DNA of 64,000 nt from Ancylobacter mangrovi (GCF_024752355.1 NZ_JANTHZ010000001.1:124001-188000); one strand, 5' to 3'; positions 1-9,998 are shown, numbered from the stretch's first letter. Notes: generated by a model from the sequence alone, not told the origin. A program made the numbers and translations.

Positions 1-1168
1 CGCTACGGAAACCGTCACCGCCTATATCGGCTTCGATCCGACCGCGCCGAGCCTCCATGCCGGCTCGCTGATCCAGATCATGATGCTGCATTGGCTGCAG
101 GCGACCGGGCACCGCGCGGTCTCGCTGATGGGCGGCGGCACCGGCATGGTGGGCGACCCCTCCTTCAAGGACGAGGCGCGCCAGCTCATGACGCTGGACA
201 CGATCGAGGCCAACATCGCCTCGATCAAGCGGGTGTTCTCGAACTATCTCGACTACGACGCCGGCGCCACCAGCGCGCTGATGATCAACAACGCCGAATG
301 GCTGCGGGGCCTCAACTACCTCGAATTCCTGCGCGACGTCGGCCGGCATTTCTCGGTCAACCGCATGCTGTCCTTCGACAGCGTGAAGATGCGGCTCGAG
401 CGCGAGCAGTCGCTGTCGTTTCTCGAGTTCAACTACATGATCCTGCAGGCCTACGACTTCGTCGAGCTGGCCAAGCGCTACGACTGCCGGCTGCAGATGG
501 GCGGCTCGGACCAGTGGGGCAACATCGTCAACGGCATCGATCTCGGCCACCGCATGGGCACGCCGCAGCTCTATGCGCTCACCTCGCCGCTGCTCACCAC
601 CGCCTCCGGCGCCAAGATGGGCAAGTCCGCCAACGGTGCGGTGTGGCTGAACGCCGACATGCTCGGCGCCTACGAGTTCTGGCAGTACTGGCGCAACACT
701 GAGGACGCGGACGTCACGCGCTTCCTCAAGCTCTACACCACGCTGCCGATGTCCGAGATCGCCCGCCTCTCCGCGCTCGGCGGGGCGGAGATCAACGAGG
801 TGAAGAAGATCCTCGCCACCGAGGTCACCGCCATGCTGCACGGCCGCGCGGCGGCCGAGGCGGCAGCGGAGACGGCGCGCAAGACCTTCGAGGAAGGCGC
901 GCTCGCCGCCGACCTGCCGACCGTCGAGCTGGCGGGCGGCACGCTCGGCGCGGACGGGATCGGCGTGCTCTCCGCCTTCTCCGAGGTGGCGGGCCTCGTC
1001 GCCTCCAATGGCGAGGCGCGGCGGCAGATCAAGAGCGGGGGGCTGCGGGTCAACGACGTCGTCGTGACCGACGACAAGCGCGTCCTCACCCCGGCCGACC
1101 TGACGCCGGAGGGCGTGATCAAGCTCTCCTTCGGCAAGAAGAAGCACGTGCTGCTGAAGCCGGTGTGA
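1..1168 (+). CDS. tyrS: Tyrosyl-tRNA synthetase, 5' end cut off by the window edge
   Basis: Class I aminoacyl-tRNA synthetase that charges tRNA-Tyr in the cytoplasm. The frame is open from base 2, so only the N-terminal 30-40 residues appear to be missing. The first visible residues contain SLHAGSL, the HIGH-equivalent ATP-binding motif. The substrate-binding segment GGSDQWGN lies near base 510 and the KMSKS-type loop, here KMGKS, is encoded at about 614-628. The C-terminal 70 residues look like an S4 RNA-binding domain ([10 protein letters not shown]). The remaining length fits a bacterial TyrRS of roughly 415 residues. It converges on the leftward AsmA-like gene, with about 60 bases between the stops. 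Identification is secure; the true start lies outside the window. Confidence 0.95.
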   Translation, partial: ATETVTAYIGFDPTAPSLHAGSLIQIMMLHWLQATGHRAVSLMGGGTGMVGDPSFKDEARQLMTLDTIEANIASIKRVFSNYLDYDAGATSALMINNAEWLRGLNYLEFLRDVGRHFSVNRMLSFDSVKMRLEREQSLSFLEFNYMILQAYDFVELAKRYDCRLQMGGSDQWGNIVNGIDLGHRMGTPQLYALTSPLLTTASGAKMGKSANGAVWLNADMLGAYEFWQYWRNTEDADVTRFLKLYTTLPMSEIARLSALGGAEINEVKKILATEVTAMLHGRAAAEAAAETARKTFEEGALAADLPTVELAGGTLGADGIGVLSAFSEVAGLVASNGEARRQIKSGGLRVNDVVVTDDKRVLTPADLTPEGVIKLSFGKKKHVLLKPV

Positions 1169-1230
1169 GCCGGGCGCGCGCCGCGCGTCATGGCGGAAAA
1201 CACCCGGCCGCCCGCACGCCCGGCCGCCCG

Positions 1231-4200
1231 CTAGCGCGTCGGCACCAGCGCCGGCGGGGTCGGGTCCGGCGCCTGCCGGAACTCGAAGATCTTGCGCAGG
1301 AAGCCCGGCGCCACCGCCGAGATCGGGTTCACCCGCAAGGTCGGGCCGCTGAGCGGGCCGACGACCTCGTAGGTCACGCCCACCAGCCCCTCATTCGGCC
1401 CGCCGCCGAGGAAGAAGCCCAGCACCGGCACCCGGCTGAACAGGTTGTTGAGCCCGAAGGCCGGCACATAGGTGCCGCGCACCGCGACCCGGTCGGCGGC
1501 GAAGTCGAGCGTGCCGTCGAAGGTCGAGCCCATGGTCGGGCCCCAGATCGCGCCCTCGCGGATGGTGAGCTGCTCGGCCGAGCGCTGGAAGTCGGCCTGC
1601 AGCTTGCGGAAGGCGATCGCCGCGCCCGGCGCCGGCCGGCCGTCCTTGGTCTGGGTCGGGGCGGCGGCGATCAGCCGGTCGAGCCCCGGCTCGCCGCGGA
1701 TCACGAAGTCGCGCATGTTGACCACGCCGCTCTGCGGCCTGCCGTCGCCGCTCGGCGGGTCGACGTCGATCCACAGGTCGCCGCCATAGATGCGGGTGTA
1801 GAGATCGACGAAGCGCAGCAGCGCGCCGGCGTCGCTGGTCGCCACGCGCAGCACGCGCTGGCCGCCCTGCTTGGTCAGTTCGCCCTTCACCCCGCCGTCG
1901 CGCCCGACCAGCGCGGCGAGGTCGAAGGCGGTGAGCGTCCCGTTGCGCCGCGACATGCGCAGCACCGCCTGGCGCATGGTCTCGCCATTGTTGCCCGCCA
2001 CCACGCCGAGATTGACGTCGAGGTCGATGTCGGCCGGCTTGTCGTTCTGACGCCCGGCGACCGGCGCCTCGAGCAGGTTCTTGAGGAAGGCGCGCGCCTC
2101 GATCACCTCGCCGCGCACGGTCAGCTTCATCACCCCGTCGACGTTCTCCGCCTTCACGCTCGCCTTGTCGCCGTCCGAGAGCTGGAAGGTCGGCAGGTTG
2201 GCGCTCACCAGCGAGGCCTTGGCATCGAGGTCGACCGAGCCGCGTATGTTGACGCCCTGCCCGGTGATGACGAGGTCGTCGAGCTCGGTCTCGGAGTTCG
2301 TCACCACCGCCTTGGCGGTAAGCCGCGCCGGGCGGCCGGCGGGCTTCGACCAGCCGGGCACCAGCTCGGCGAGGCGGGCGCCGGTGAGGTCGATGTCGAC
2401 GTCGGCGGTCTTGCTCTTCGGCCCGATCTTGCCGGAGAGCTTCACCCCCACCGTCCCCGACAGGCTGGCGAGGTCGAGGTTGAGATTGCTCCGTGCCGCA
2501 TCGTCGAGCGTGGCGGCGACGGCGAAGGTCGCGTCGCCCTTGGCGGGCTTGGTGTAGTCGAAGCTCGCCAGCGCGCCGCCGACCTTGCCCTCGCCGCGCA
2601 GCACGGTGGCGGCGGGGGTCACGAAGGCGCGCACGGTGGCGTCGTCGAGCTTCTGGCCGAGCAGGATGTTATCGGCGCTGAAGTCGGACAGATTGGCGTC
2701 GAAGGCGTAATCGACATCGGCCGGCGTCATGTGGTCGGACAGGCGGACATTGATCTGCGCCGTGCCCTTGATGGTGCCGCCGACATCGGCCGGGTCCATC
2801 TGCTCGGCCGCCGCGCCGCGCAGGGGCGGTGTGCTGCCGAGCTCGACCGCCGCCGCCGCCGAGCCGCTCACGCTCACCTGGATCTTGGCCGGCGGGTTGT
2901 CGACCACCACGTCGGGCACGTCGAGCACGCCCTGCGGGAACTCCAGCTTGCGCCCGTCCGGCGTGTTGATACTCGCCTTCGTGGCCTCGACATGGGCGCT
3001 GCGGCCGGTGGCGTGGACGCTGATGTCGGCGCCCTCGAAGGGCGGCAGGTCGGGGATCGGGCGGAACACGCCGTTGCTGCCGGTGACAATGATGGAAACG
3101 GCGTCGGCCGGCAGCGGGCGCTCCTTGTTGCCGATCGAGCCGAGCGGCGCCGTGAAGGAGATCTCGGCGCTGGTCACGTCGCCGGAGACGACGTGGTCAT
3201 AGACCCATTTGCGAACCGGCGGCGCGGCCACGATCGGCCACAGCCGCTTGAGCGACGTGGCCGACATCGGCGTCGCGCTGACCGAGAGCGCGAGCGAGGG
3301 CTCGACGCCGCCGAGGTCCAGCGCGCCCGTCAGCTTCACCCCGCCCTGCGGCCCCTTCAGGTCGCCCTGGTCGATGACGATGCGCGACTGCGCCGGGTCC
3401 ATCGAGAGGGCGAGCGCGATGTCGTCGAGCACCAGCGGCGGCTCGTTCTCGGAATATTGGCCACCGCCGCCGAACACCGCGCGCGCGGCGGTCGTGCGCA
3501 GCTGCCACTTGCCGCTGCTGTCCGCCGGCCCCTGCACCTCGCCTGTGAGCTGGAGGGCGAACGGGCCGGCATGGATCGACAGCGGCGCCAGCGCCAGCAC
3601 GCGGCGCGCGGGGTCGTAGCGGAAGGTCAGCGAGGCCTCGTCGACGAGGGTCCGCCCGGCCTTGTCCGGGCCGAGCTGGAACTCGCCCGCCCCCGCCACC
3701 AGACGCCCCTCGCTGCCGATCAGCACGCCCTTCCGGTCGATGCGGGCGGAGATATCGACCGAGATGGGCGAGGTCGCCACGAGGTCGGCATCGGCCTTGC
3801 CCGCGGCGATCATCAGATCGCGCGGGGCGAGGTCGCGCACCTTCACCGTGAGCGGGCGCGCGCCGTTCCTGAGCCCGCCGATGGTGGCACTGGCCGACCA
3901 CGGGCCGTCCGTGCCGCCGGCGGTCAGGTCGAAGCTCATGCCCCCTTCCGGCGGGCGCGAGAGCGAGAGGTCGATGTCGTCGAAGGTCCATTGCCGGCCG
4001 CTGATGTCGCTGCGCACGACCAGCGTGCCGTCCTTGAGGCCGATTTCCGAGAGGTCGGCGCCGTCGAGACCACCGCGGTCGATGCCGTCGGCGAAGGCGG
4101 CGAGGCTGGCAAGGCGCAGTGGTCCCACCGGCGTCGGCGCCGCGCCTGAGGCGGGAACGGCAGCGGTGCCCGTGGAGGCCGGCGCGGCTGGATCGGTGGG

Positions 4201-4812
4201 CGGCGCGGCCTGCGGCGTCGATGTGTCGCCCACGGTGGCTTCCGGCGCGGCGACGTCCGGATCCGTGTCCTGTGCCGGCGTCTCCAGCGGCTTGCTGCCC
4301 TCGGTCGAAATGACGATGCCGCCCTGCGCGTTTACCCGCACCATGAGCTTCACGCCCACGAGGTCGATGCGCCGGGGCCGGGCGATCCAGGGCAGCAGGC
4401 CGTCCTGCATCGTGACCTCGGCCTGCGGCGCCACCGCGATGATATCGCCCGCCGCGTCGCGAACGGTAATGTTGCTCGCCCTGAGCTGCATGCCGCCATC
4501 GGGCGCGCGCGCCGCGACGATCTCGCCGATCGCCACCTTGCGCCCGCCGCCGAGGCGCGATTCGAGCGCGCTTTCGACATAGGGGCGCGCCATGTCGACG
4601 GTCAGGATGCCGGTGTTGAACATGAGGTAGAGGCCGAACGCGGCGGCGAAGCTCAGGCCGACCAGCGTGCCGAACGACCAGCCGCAGACTCGAAGCCAGC
4701 GGCGCCCGCGCCGGGAGCGCGCAACGCCCGCCTTCGCGACGCGCCGTGGACGCGGGCGCCTAATGACGCGCTTCGCGCCGGCACCCGCCTTCGGCCTGGT
4801 CGGCTGCTTCAT
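1231..4812 (-). CDS. Large YhdP/AsmA-type envelope protein (DUF3971 plus AsmA-like C-terminus)
   Basis: A 1193-residue protein with a basic N-terminus, one membrane segment at about residues 42-66, and a very long periplasmic part rich in short beta repeats. The C-terminal 150 residues (GTYVPAFGLNN, then GFFLGGGPNEG, then VNPISAVAPGFLRKIFEF) show the conserved end of DUF3971/AsmA_2 proteins related to E. coli YhdP. Those relatives are thought to form long hydrophobic grooves that carry phospholipids between inner and outer membranes; that role is inferred here. A Pro/Ala/Thr-rich low-complexity stretch lies at about residues 185-230. It is divergent from bcp with a 142-base shared upstream region. 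The ATG at 4812 is the first plausible start before the arginine-rich tail and membrane segment. Substrate unknown. Confidence 0.85.
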   Translation of the reverse strand: MKQPTRPKAGAGAKRVIRRPRPRRVAKAGVARSRRGRRWLRVCGWSFGTLVGLSFAAAFGLYLMFNTGILTVDMARPYVESALESRLGGGRKVAIGEIVAARAPDGGMQLRASNITVRDAAGDIIAVAPQAEVTMQDGLLPWIARPRRIDLVGVKLMVRVNAQGGIVISTEGSKPLETPAQDTDPDVAAPEATVGDTSTPQAAPPTDPAAPASTGTAAVPASGAAPTPVGPLRLASLAAFADGIDRGGLDGADLSEIGLKDGTLVVRSDISGRQWTFDDIDLSLSRPPEGGMSFDLTAGGTDGPWSASATIGGLRNGARPLTVKVRDLAPRDLMIAAGKADADLVATSPISVDISARIDRKGVLIGSEGRLVAGAGEFQLGPDKAGRTLVDEASLTFRYDPARRVLALAPLSIHAGPFALQLTGEVQGPADSSGKWQLRTTAARAVFGGGGQYSENEPPLVLDDIALALSMDPAQSRIVIDQGDLKGPQGGVKLTGALDLGGVEPSLALSVSATPMSATSLKRLWPIVAAPPVRKWVYDHVVSGDVTSAEISFTAPLGSIGNKERPLPADAVSIIVTGSNGVFRPIPDLPPFEGADISVHATGRSAHVEATKASINTPDGRKLEFPQGVLDVPDVVVDNPPAKIQVSVSGSAAAAVELGSTPPLRGAAAEQMDPADVGGTIKGTAQINVRLSDHMTPADVDYAFDANLSDFSADNILLGQKLDDATVRAFVTPAATVLRGEGKVGGALASFDYTKPAKGDATFAVAATLDDAARSNLNLDLASLSGTVGVKLSGKIGPKSKTADVDIDLTGARLAELVPGWSKPAGRPARLTAKAVVTNSETELDDLVITGQGVNIRGSVDLDAKASLVSANLPTFQLSDGDKASVKAENVDGVMKLTVRGEVIEARAFLKNLLEAPVAGRQNDKPADIDLDVNLGVVAGNNGETMRQAVLRMSRRNGTLTAFDLAALVGRDGGVKGELTKQGGQRVLRVATSDAGALLRFVDLYTRIYGGDLWIDVDPPSGDGRPQSGVVNMRDFVIRGEPGLDRLIAAAPTQTKDGRPAPGAAIAFRKLQADFQRSAEQLTIREGAIWGPTMGSTFDGTLDFAADRVAVRGTYVPAFGLNNLFSRVPVLGFFLGGGPNEGLVGVTYEVVGPLSGPTLRVNPISAVAPGFLRKIFEFRQAPDPTPPALVPTR

Positions 4813-4954
4813 GAATGCTTCGAATCTCCGCGACGTGCGCCATAATGCCCGGGCCGCCCCAGCCCCGCGATACCTTTTGCCTCAAAGTTCCCGCCAGCGG
4901 AGCGACCGTCTCCTCTTCAGCCGATCACCCCAAAACCCGCCGAAAGGAAGGCAG

Positions 4955-5422
4955 ATGACGCGTATAGACGTCGGCAGCCCCGCCCCCGACTTCACGATTT
5001 CCACCGACACCGGCGAGAGCCTGACGCTCGCGGCCTGCCGGGGGCACAAGCTGGTGCTCTACTTCTATCCGAAGGCCGGTACCCAGGGGTGCACGATCGA
5101 GGCGCACGACTTCGACCGGCTCGGCCCGCAATTCGCGGCGGCGGATACGCGCGTCATCGGGATCTCGCCCGATTCGGACCGCGCCATCGGGCGCTTCCGC
5201 TCCAAGCAGGCGCTCTCGCTGGCGCTCGCCGGCGACGAGGCGCACGCGGTGCTGGAGGCCTATGGCGTGTGGACCGAGAAGAGCATGTACGGGCGCAAGT
5301 TCATGGGCGTCGAGCGCACCACGGTGCTGATCGACCGCGAGGGACGCATCGCCCGCATTTGGCCCAAGGTGAAGGTCGCCGGCCACGCCGAGGAGGTGCT
5401 GGAGGCGGCGAAGGCGCTGTGA
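4955..5422 (+). CDS. bcp: Peroxiredoxin of the Bcp/PrxQ family
   Basis: Thiol peroxidase that reduces hydroperoxides, 155 residues, the usual size. The peroxidatic signature PxxxTxxC is intact as PKAGTQGC with Cys46. In E. coli Bcp a resolving cysteine follows five residues later; here that position is His51 and no other cysteine lies near, so the enzyme probably works as a 1-Cys peroxiredoxin or uses an external thiol. The start at 4955 was chosen because GAAAGGAAG lies just upstream and the protein then begins like the family (MTRIDVGSPAPDF). An upstream in-frame extension would add about 96 residues with no family resemblance. Divergent from the AsmA-like gene, convergent with prfB. Confidence 0.92.
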   Translation: MTRIDVGSPAPDFTISTDTGESLTLAACRGHKLVLYFYPKAGTQGCTIEAHDFDRLGPQFAAADTRVIGISPDSDRAIGRFRSKQALSLALAGDEAHAVLEAYGVWTEKSMYGRKFMGVERTTVLIDREGRIARIWPKVKVAGHAEEVLEAAKAL

Positions 5423-5464
5423 CGGATCGAGCCGGCCGGAAGCCCGGCCGGCGGGCGGCCGCCT

Positions 5465-6595
5465 TTAGTCGACGTCCTCGACGTCGGCCGGGCCGCCGCC
5501 ATAGGCGCGCTGGGCCAGCGCCGCTTCCATGAACGGGTCGAGGTCGCCGTCCAGCACTTCCTGCGGCGTGCCGGAGGAGACGCCGGTGCGCAGGTCCTTC
5601 ACCAGCTGGTAGGGCTGCAGCACGTAGGAGCGGATCTGGTGGCCCCAGCCGATGTCGGTCTTGGCGGCCTGCTCGGCGGCGGCCTGTGCCTCGCGCTTCT
5701 TCAGCTCCAGCTCGTAGAGCTTGGCGCGCAGCATGTCCCAGGCGGTGGCGCGGTTCTTGTGCTGGGAGCGGTCGCCCTGCGCCACCACGGCGATGCTGGT
5801 CGGGATATGGGTGAGGCGCACCGCCGATTCGGTCTTGTTGACGTGCTGGCCGCCCGCGCCGCCCGAGCGCATCGTGTCGACGCGCACGTCCGCTTCCTTG
5901 ATGTCGACCACGATGCGGTCGTCGATCACCGGGTAGACGTCGATCGAGGCGAAGGAGGTCTGGCGCCGCGCGTTCGAATCGAAGGGCGAGATGCGCACCA
6001 GCCGGTGCACGCCGGCCTCGGTCTTCAGCCAGCCATAAGCGTTGTGGCCCTTGATCAGCACGGTCGCGGACTTGAGACCCGCCGCCTCGCCGGGCGAATC
6101 CTCGATCAGTTCCACCTTGTAGCCGCGCCGCTCCGCCCAGCGCGTGTACATGCGCAGCAGCATCTCGGCCCAGTCCTGGCTGTCGGTGCCGCCGGCGCCG
6201 GCATGAACCTCGAGATAGCTGTCATTGGCGTCCGCCTCGCCCGAGAGCAGCGCCTCGAGCTGGCGGCGGGCGACCTCGGACTTCAGCCGCTCCAGCGCGG
6301 CGGCGGCCTCGTCGACGATGCCCTCGTCGCCCTCCATCTCGCCGAGCTCGATCAGCTCGACATTGTCGGCGAGCTCGCGGTTGATGCGCTCGATCGCGCC
6401 GAGCCCGTCCTCCAGCGTGCCGCGCTCCTGCATCAGCTTCTGGGCGCGGTCGGGATCGCTCCAGAGATTGGGGTCCTCGGCGAGCGCGTTGAGCTCCGCC
6501 AGGCGGGCTTTGGAACGGTCGAAATCGATGTGCTGCCGCAAGAGGCCGGCGGCTTCGCGGATTTCGTCGACGCTCGCGGCGAGCTCGGCGCGCAT
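5465..6595 (-). CDS. prfB: Peptide chain release factor 2, no programmed frameshift
   Basis: Releases completed peptides at UGA and UAA stop codons. The 376-residue product has the RF2 stop-codon tripeptide SPF (RISPFDSNARRQ) and the catalytic GGQ loop (SGGAGGQHVNKTESAV). In E. coli a +1 programmed frameshift at an in-frame UGA near codon 26 controls synthesis; at the equivalent point (RQHIDFDRSKARL) this gene reads straight through with no UGA, so that autoregulation is absent. Start at 6595 fits the family N-terminus MRAELAASVDEI; an upstream extension of 27 residues is unlikely. In related genomes prfB follows mrcA; here a gene on the other strand separates them. Confidence 0.96.
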   Translation of the reverse strand: MRAELAASVDEIREAAGLLRQHIDFDRSKARLAELNALAEDPNLWSDPDRAQKLMQERGTLEDGLGAIERINRELADNVELIELGEMEGDEGIVDEAAAALERLKSEVARRQLEALLSGEADANDSYLEVHAGAGGTDSQDWAEMLLRMYTRWAERRGYKVELIEDSPGEAAGLKSATVLIKGHNAYGWLKTEAGVHRLVRISPFDSNARRQTSFASIDVYPVIDDRIVVDIKEADVRVDTMRSGGAGGQHVNKTESAVRLTHIPTSIAVVAQGDRSQHKNRATAWDMLRAKLYELELKKREAQAAAEQAAKTDIGWGHQIRSYVLQPYQLVKDLRTGVSSGTPQEVLDGDLDPFMEAALAQRAYGGGPADVEDVD

Positions 6596-6836
6596 GGGAA
6601 CACTCTCAAAAGGACGCGGAAAGGCGGCGGAAAATAGAGGCGTTGGGCAAGGCTGTAAACGGGCGGCGGCGCGCATGGCTGAACAGGCGGCGTTGCGAGC
6701 CGAACGGCGGGCGGCGCGGCACCCGGCTCCGTGAGCCGCCCGAAGCTTCGGCCGGCGGCGGCCCGCTGGCGCCCGGCGCGCCAGCCCCTAAGATCGCGGG
6801 CGCCCCTGCCCACCGGCACCAAGGAGGAAAGCCCGA

Positions 6837-7448
6837 ATGCGCCTTATCGGCATGCTCGATTCGCCCTATGTCCGCCGCGTCGCGATCTCGCTGACCGCGC
6901 TCGACCTGCCCTTCACCCATGAGAGCGTGTCGGTGTTCCGCCACTTCGACGCCTTCGCGGCGATCAACCCGGTGGTGAAGGCGCCGACGCTGGTGACGGA
7001 TGACGGCGTGGTGCTGATGGATTCGACGCTCATTATCGCCCATGCCGAGCGCCTCGCCGCCCCCGGAATGAGCCTCGAGCCGGCCGGCATCGCCGCCCAT
7101 GCGCGCAGCCAGCGGCTAATCGGCCTTGCGCTGGCGGCCTGCGAGAAGACGGTGCAGATCGTCTACGAGCACCAGTTGCGCCCGGAAGAAAAGCGCCACC
7201 AGCCCTGGCTGGACCGCGTGCAGGGCCAGCTCTTCGCCGCCTACCGGGCGCTGGAGGCTGAGATCGGCGAGGACTGGCTGACGGGCGAGCGGCCGATGCA
7301 GGCCGACATCACCACCGCAGTCGCCTTCATCTTCACGCGCAACATGATCCCCGAGGTGGTGCCCGCCGACGCCTTTCCGGCACTGGCGCGCTTCACCGCC
7401 CGGGCGGAGGCGCTGCCCGCCTTCCTCGCCATGCCCTATGACGGCTGA
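6837..7448 (+). CDS. Glutathione S-transferase family protein
   Basis: A 203-residue soluble protein with an N-terminal thioredoxin-like GST domain (MRLIGMLDSPYVRRVAISL, then NPVVKAPTLVTDDG with the cis-proline and MDSTLII) and an all-alpha C-terminal domain ending near PALARFTARAEALPAF. These show a cytosolic GST fold; the substrate cannot be read from sequence. A textbook ribosome site AAGGAGGAAA sits about 7 bases before the ATG, so it is probably translated well. It is the only rightward gene inside the leftward amiC-mrcA-prfB block and is convergent with mrcA, with only 17 bases between their ends. Detoxification or stress function is inference. Confidence 0.88.
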   Translation: MRLIGMLDSPYVRRVAISLTALDLPFTHESVSVFRHFDAFAAINPVVKAPTLVTDDGVVLMDSTLIIAHAERLAAPGMSLEPAGIAAHARSQRLIGLALAACEKTVQIVYEHQLRPEEKRHQPWLDRVQGQLFAAYRALEAEIGEDWLTGERPMQADITTAVAFIFTRNMIPEVVPADAFPALARFTARAEALPAFLAMPYDG

Positions 7449-7465
7449 GCCGATGCCGGCCGGGC

Positions 7466-9904
7466 TCAGTAGAGCCCGCCGGTTCCGCTGTTGCCGAGCG
7501 CCCGGTCCGCCTCGGGCGACACGCCGATCGGCTTGCCGGAGGCATCGGTCGCGCCGATCACGGAGTAGCTGTCGGGCGGGGCGGTGCCGGGCTTGAACGC
7601 CTCGAGGATCGAGGGATCGCCCGGCCCGGCGCGCAGGCCGGTCTTCGGGTTGACGCGCACCAGCTTGATCCCGGGCGGCACGCGGAACGGCACCGCCGGG
7701 CGGTCGGCCAGCGCCGCCTGCATGAAGTCGCGCACCACCGGCGCGGCGAGAACGCCGCCGGTCGAGCCATGGCCCATCGGCTTGGGCGTGTCGAAGCCGA
7801 GATAGACCGCGACCACCATGTCCGGGGTGAAGCCGACGAACCAGGCGTCCTTCTCCTCGTTGGTGGTGCCGGTCTTGCCCGCCACCGGCTTGCCCAGCGC
7901 CTTGAGCGCCGAGCCGGTGCCGCGCTGGACCACGCCTTCCAGCATCGAGGTGATCTGGTAGGCGGTCATCGGATCGAGCACCTGCTCGCGCCGGTCGATC
8001 AGCGTCGGCTCGGGCTGGTGCTCCCACTTCTTGGCGTCGCAGCCCCGGCACTCGCGTTCGTCGTGCCGGTAGATGGTCTTGCCGTAGCGGTCCTGGATAC
8101 GGTCGATCAGGGTCGGCTTGATCTTCTTGCCCCCATTGGCGAATTCCGAATAGCCGGCCGCCATCCGCATCACCGTGGTCTCGCCCGCGCCGAGCGACAT
8201 GGAGAGCACCGGCAGCAGATTGTCGTAGATGCCGAAGCGCCGCGCATATTCCACGATGGTGGGCATGCCGAGATCGTTGGCGAGCCGCACCGTCATCACG
8301 TTGCGCGAGTTCTCGAGGCCGAAGCGCAGCGTCTGCGGCCCGTAGAACTTGCCGGAATAGTTGTTCGGCCGCCACGTGTCCTGGCCCGGCTGGGTCAGCT
8401 CGAACGGCGCGTCGAGCACGATGCTGGAGGGCGTGTATCCATTGTCGATCGCCGCGGCGTAGACGAACGGCTTGAAGGAGGAGCCCGGCTGGCGCATCGC
8501 CTGGGTGGCGCGGTTGAACTGGCTCTCGTCGAAGGAGAAGCCGCCAGCCATGGCGAGCACGCGCCCGGTCTGCGGGTCCATGGCGACGAGCGCGCCCTCG
8601 ATCTTCGGCTCCTGGCGCAGCCGCCACTGGTCCGGCTTGCCCTCGATGGCCTCGACATAGATCACGTCGCCCGGCTTCAGCACCGAATCGACGCCGGCCT
8701 TCTTGCCGCGGATCGCCCATTTGGCGCCGTCCTGCGTGATCAGCCCGACCTGGCGCTGCTTGGACAGGCTGCCGGAGCGGTCGCGCTGCGGCTGCAGGCC
8801 GATGCGGGCCGAATCACCGTCCGCCTCCAGCACCACGGCGAGACGCCAGGGAATGTCGGTGAACGAGCTCACATCGGCGAGCCGCGCGCCCCAGTCGCCC
8901 GAAGTCTCGATGCGCGAGACGACGCCGTGCCAGCCGCGCTTCTCGTCATAGCCGGTGAGGCCGTCGATCAGCGCCTTCTTGGCCATGAGCTGGAGCTTGG
9001 GATTGAGCGTGGTGCGGACGGAAAGGCCGCCGCCATAGAGCTTGTCCTCGCCATAGCGCTCGAAGATCTCGCGGCGCACCTCCTCGGCGAAATATTCGGC
9101 GGAGAAGATGTGCGCGCCGGTCGGGCGCACGGTCACGGCGAGGTCGGTCGCCTTGGCCTTGTCGGCCTGCTCCTGCGTGATGTAGCCGTTCTCGGCCATG
9201 CGATCGATCACCCAGTTGCGGCGTTCGACGGCGGCTTCGTGATGGCGGAACGGGTGGTAGTTGTTCGGGCCCTTGGGCAGGGCGGCGAGATAGGCCGCCT
9301 CGGCGACGGTCAGCTCGGAGACCGACTTGTCGAAATAGAGCAGCGAGGCGGCGGCGACGCCGTAGGAGCCGATGCCGAGATAGATCTCGTTCAGGTACAG
9401 CTCGAGGATCTTGTCCTTCGAATAGGCCTGCTCCATGCGCAGGGCGAGCAGCGCCTCCTTGATCTTGCGGTCGAGCGAGACCTCGTTGGTCAGGAGGAAG
9501 TTCTTCGCCACCTGCTGGGTGATGGTGGAGGCGCCCTGCGGGCGGCGGCCGGAGCCGTAATTCTGCAGATAGGCGAAGGCGGCGCGGATGATGCCGGTGA
9601 TGTCGATGCCGCCATGGCTGTAGAAATTCTTGTCCTCGGCGGAGATGAAGGCCTCCTTCACGAGGTCGGGAATGTTCTGGATCGGCAGATAGAGCCGGCG
9701 TTCCTTGGCGTACTCGGCCAGCAGCGAGCCATCCGCGGCGTGGATGCGGGTCATCACCGGGGGCTCGTAGTTCTGCAACTGGCTGTAGTCCGGCAGGTCC
9801 TGCGAGAACTTCCAGACGAAAAAGCCGGCGACCCCGCCGCCGATGATGAAAAGAATGGTGCCCAGGGCGAACAGAAAACCCAGGAACCGCAGTAGCAGCC
9901 GCAT
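7466..9904 (-). CDS. mrcA: Penicillin-binding protein 1A (bifunctional transglycosylase/transpeptidase)
   Basis: Class A PBP of 812 residues that polymerises and cross-links peptidoglycan in the periplasm. It has an N-terminal membrane anchor (about residues 5-30). The GT51 glycosyltransferase motif EDKNFYSHGGID is at 90-101. An OB-like inserted domain follows. The transpeptidase domain has the SxxK catalytic serine at Ser475 (GSSFKPF), an SRN motif (ENSRNVMT), and KTGTT around Lys677. Length and motif spacing match alphaproteobacterial PBP1a. The gene lies 94 bases downstream of amiC in the same direction, so the two are likely co-transcribed cell-wall genes. Confidence 0.97.
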   Translation of the reverse strand: MRLLLRFLGFLFALGTILFIIGGGVAGFFVWKFSQDLPDYSQLQNYEPPVMTRIHAADGSLLAEYAKERRLYLPIQNIPDLVKEAFISAEDKNFYSHGGIDITGIIRAAFAYLQNYGSGRRPQGASTITQQVAKNFLLTNEVSLDRKIKEALLALRMEQAYSKDKILELYLNEIYLGIGSYGVAAASLLYFDKSVSELTVAEAAYLAALPKGPNNYHPFRHHEAAVERRNWVIDRMAENGYITQEQADKAKATDLAVTVRPTGAHIFSAEYFAEEVRREIFERYGEDKLYGGGLSVRTTLNPKLQLMAKKALIDGLTGYDEKRGWHGVVSRIETSGDWGARLADVSSFTDIPWRLAVVLEADGDSARIGLQPQRDRSGSLSKQRQVGLITQDGAKWAIRGKKAGVDSVLKPGDVIYVEAIEGKPDQWRLRQEPKIEGALVAMDPQTGRVLAMAGGFSFDESQFNRATQAMRQPGSSFKPFVYAAAIDNGYTPSSIVLDAPFELTQPGQDTWRPNNYSGKFYGPQTLRFGLENSRNVMTVRLANDLGMPTIVEYARRFGIYDNLLPVLSMSLGAGETTVMRMAAGYSEFANGGKKIKPTLIDRIQDRYGKTIYRHDERECRGCDAKKWEHQPEPTLIDRREQVLDPMTAYQITSMLEGVVQRGTGSALKALGKPVAGKTGTTNEEKDAWFVGFTPDMVVAVYLGFDTPKPMGHGSTGGVLAAPVVRDFMQAALADRPAVPFRVPPGIKLVRVNPKTGLRAGPGDPSILEAFKPGTAPPDSYSVIGATDASGKPIGVSPEADRALGNSGTGGLY

Positions 9905-9998
9905 GCGGCCTCGCCCTCTCAGCTGCGACCCCTTCTCCGTCCAGGCGAAAAGAGGTCCGTATCCGATGTCGCCCTAGGGGCACCCCTGTGCGGGGCAA

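Noticed and set aside
1165-4149. Long rightward open frame (994 codons) opposite the AsmA-like gene
   Set aside because: A GC-rich shadow frame: Arg/His/Ala-rich, no family features, and the minus strand encodes a recognisable protein over its whole length.
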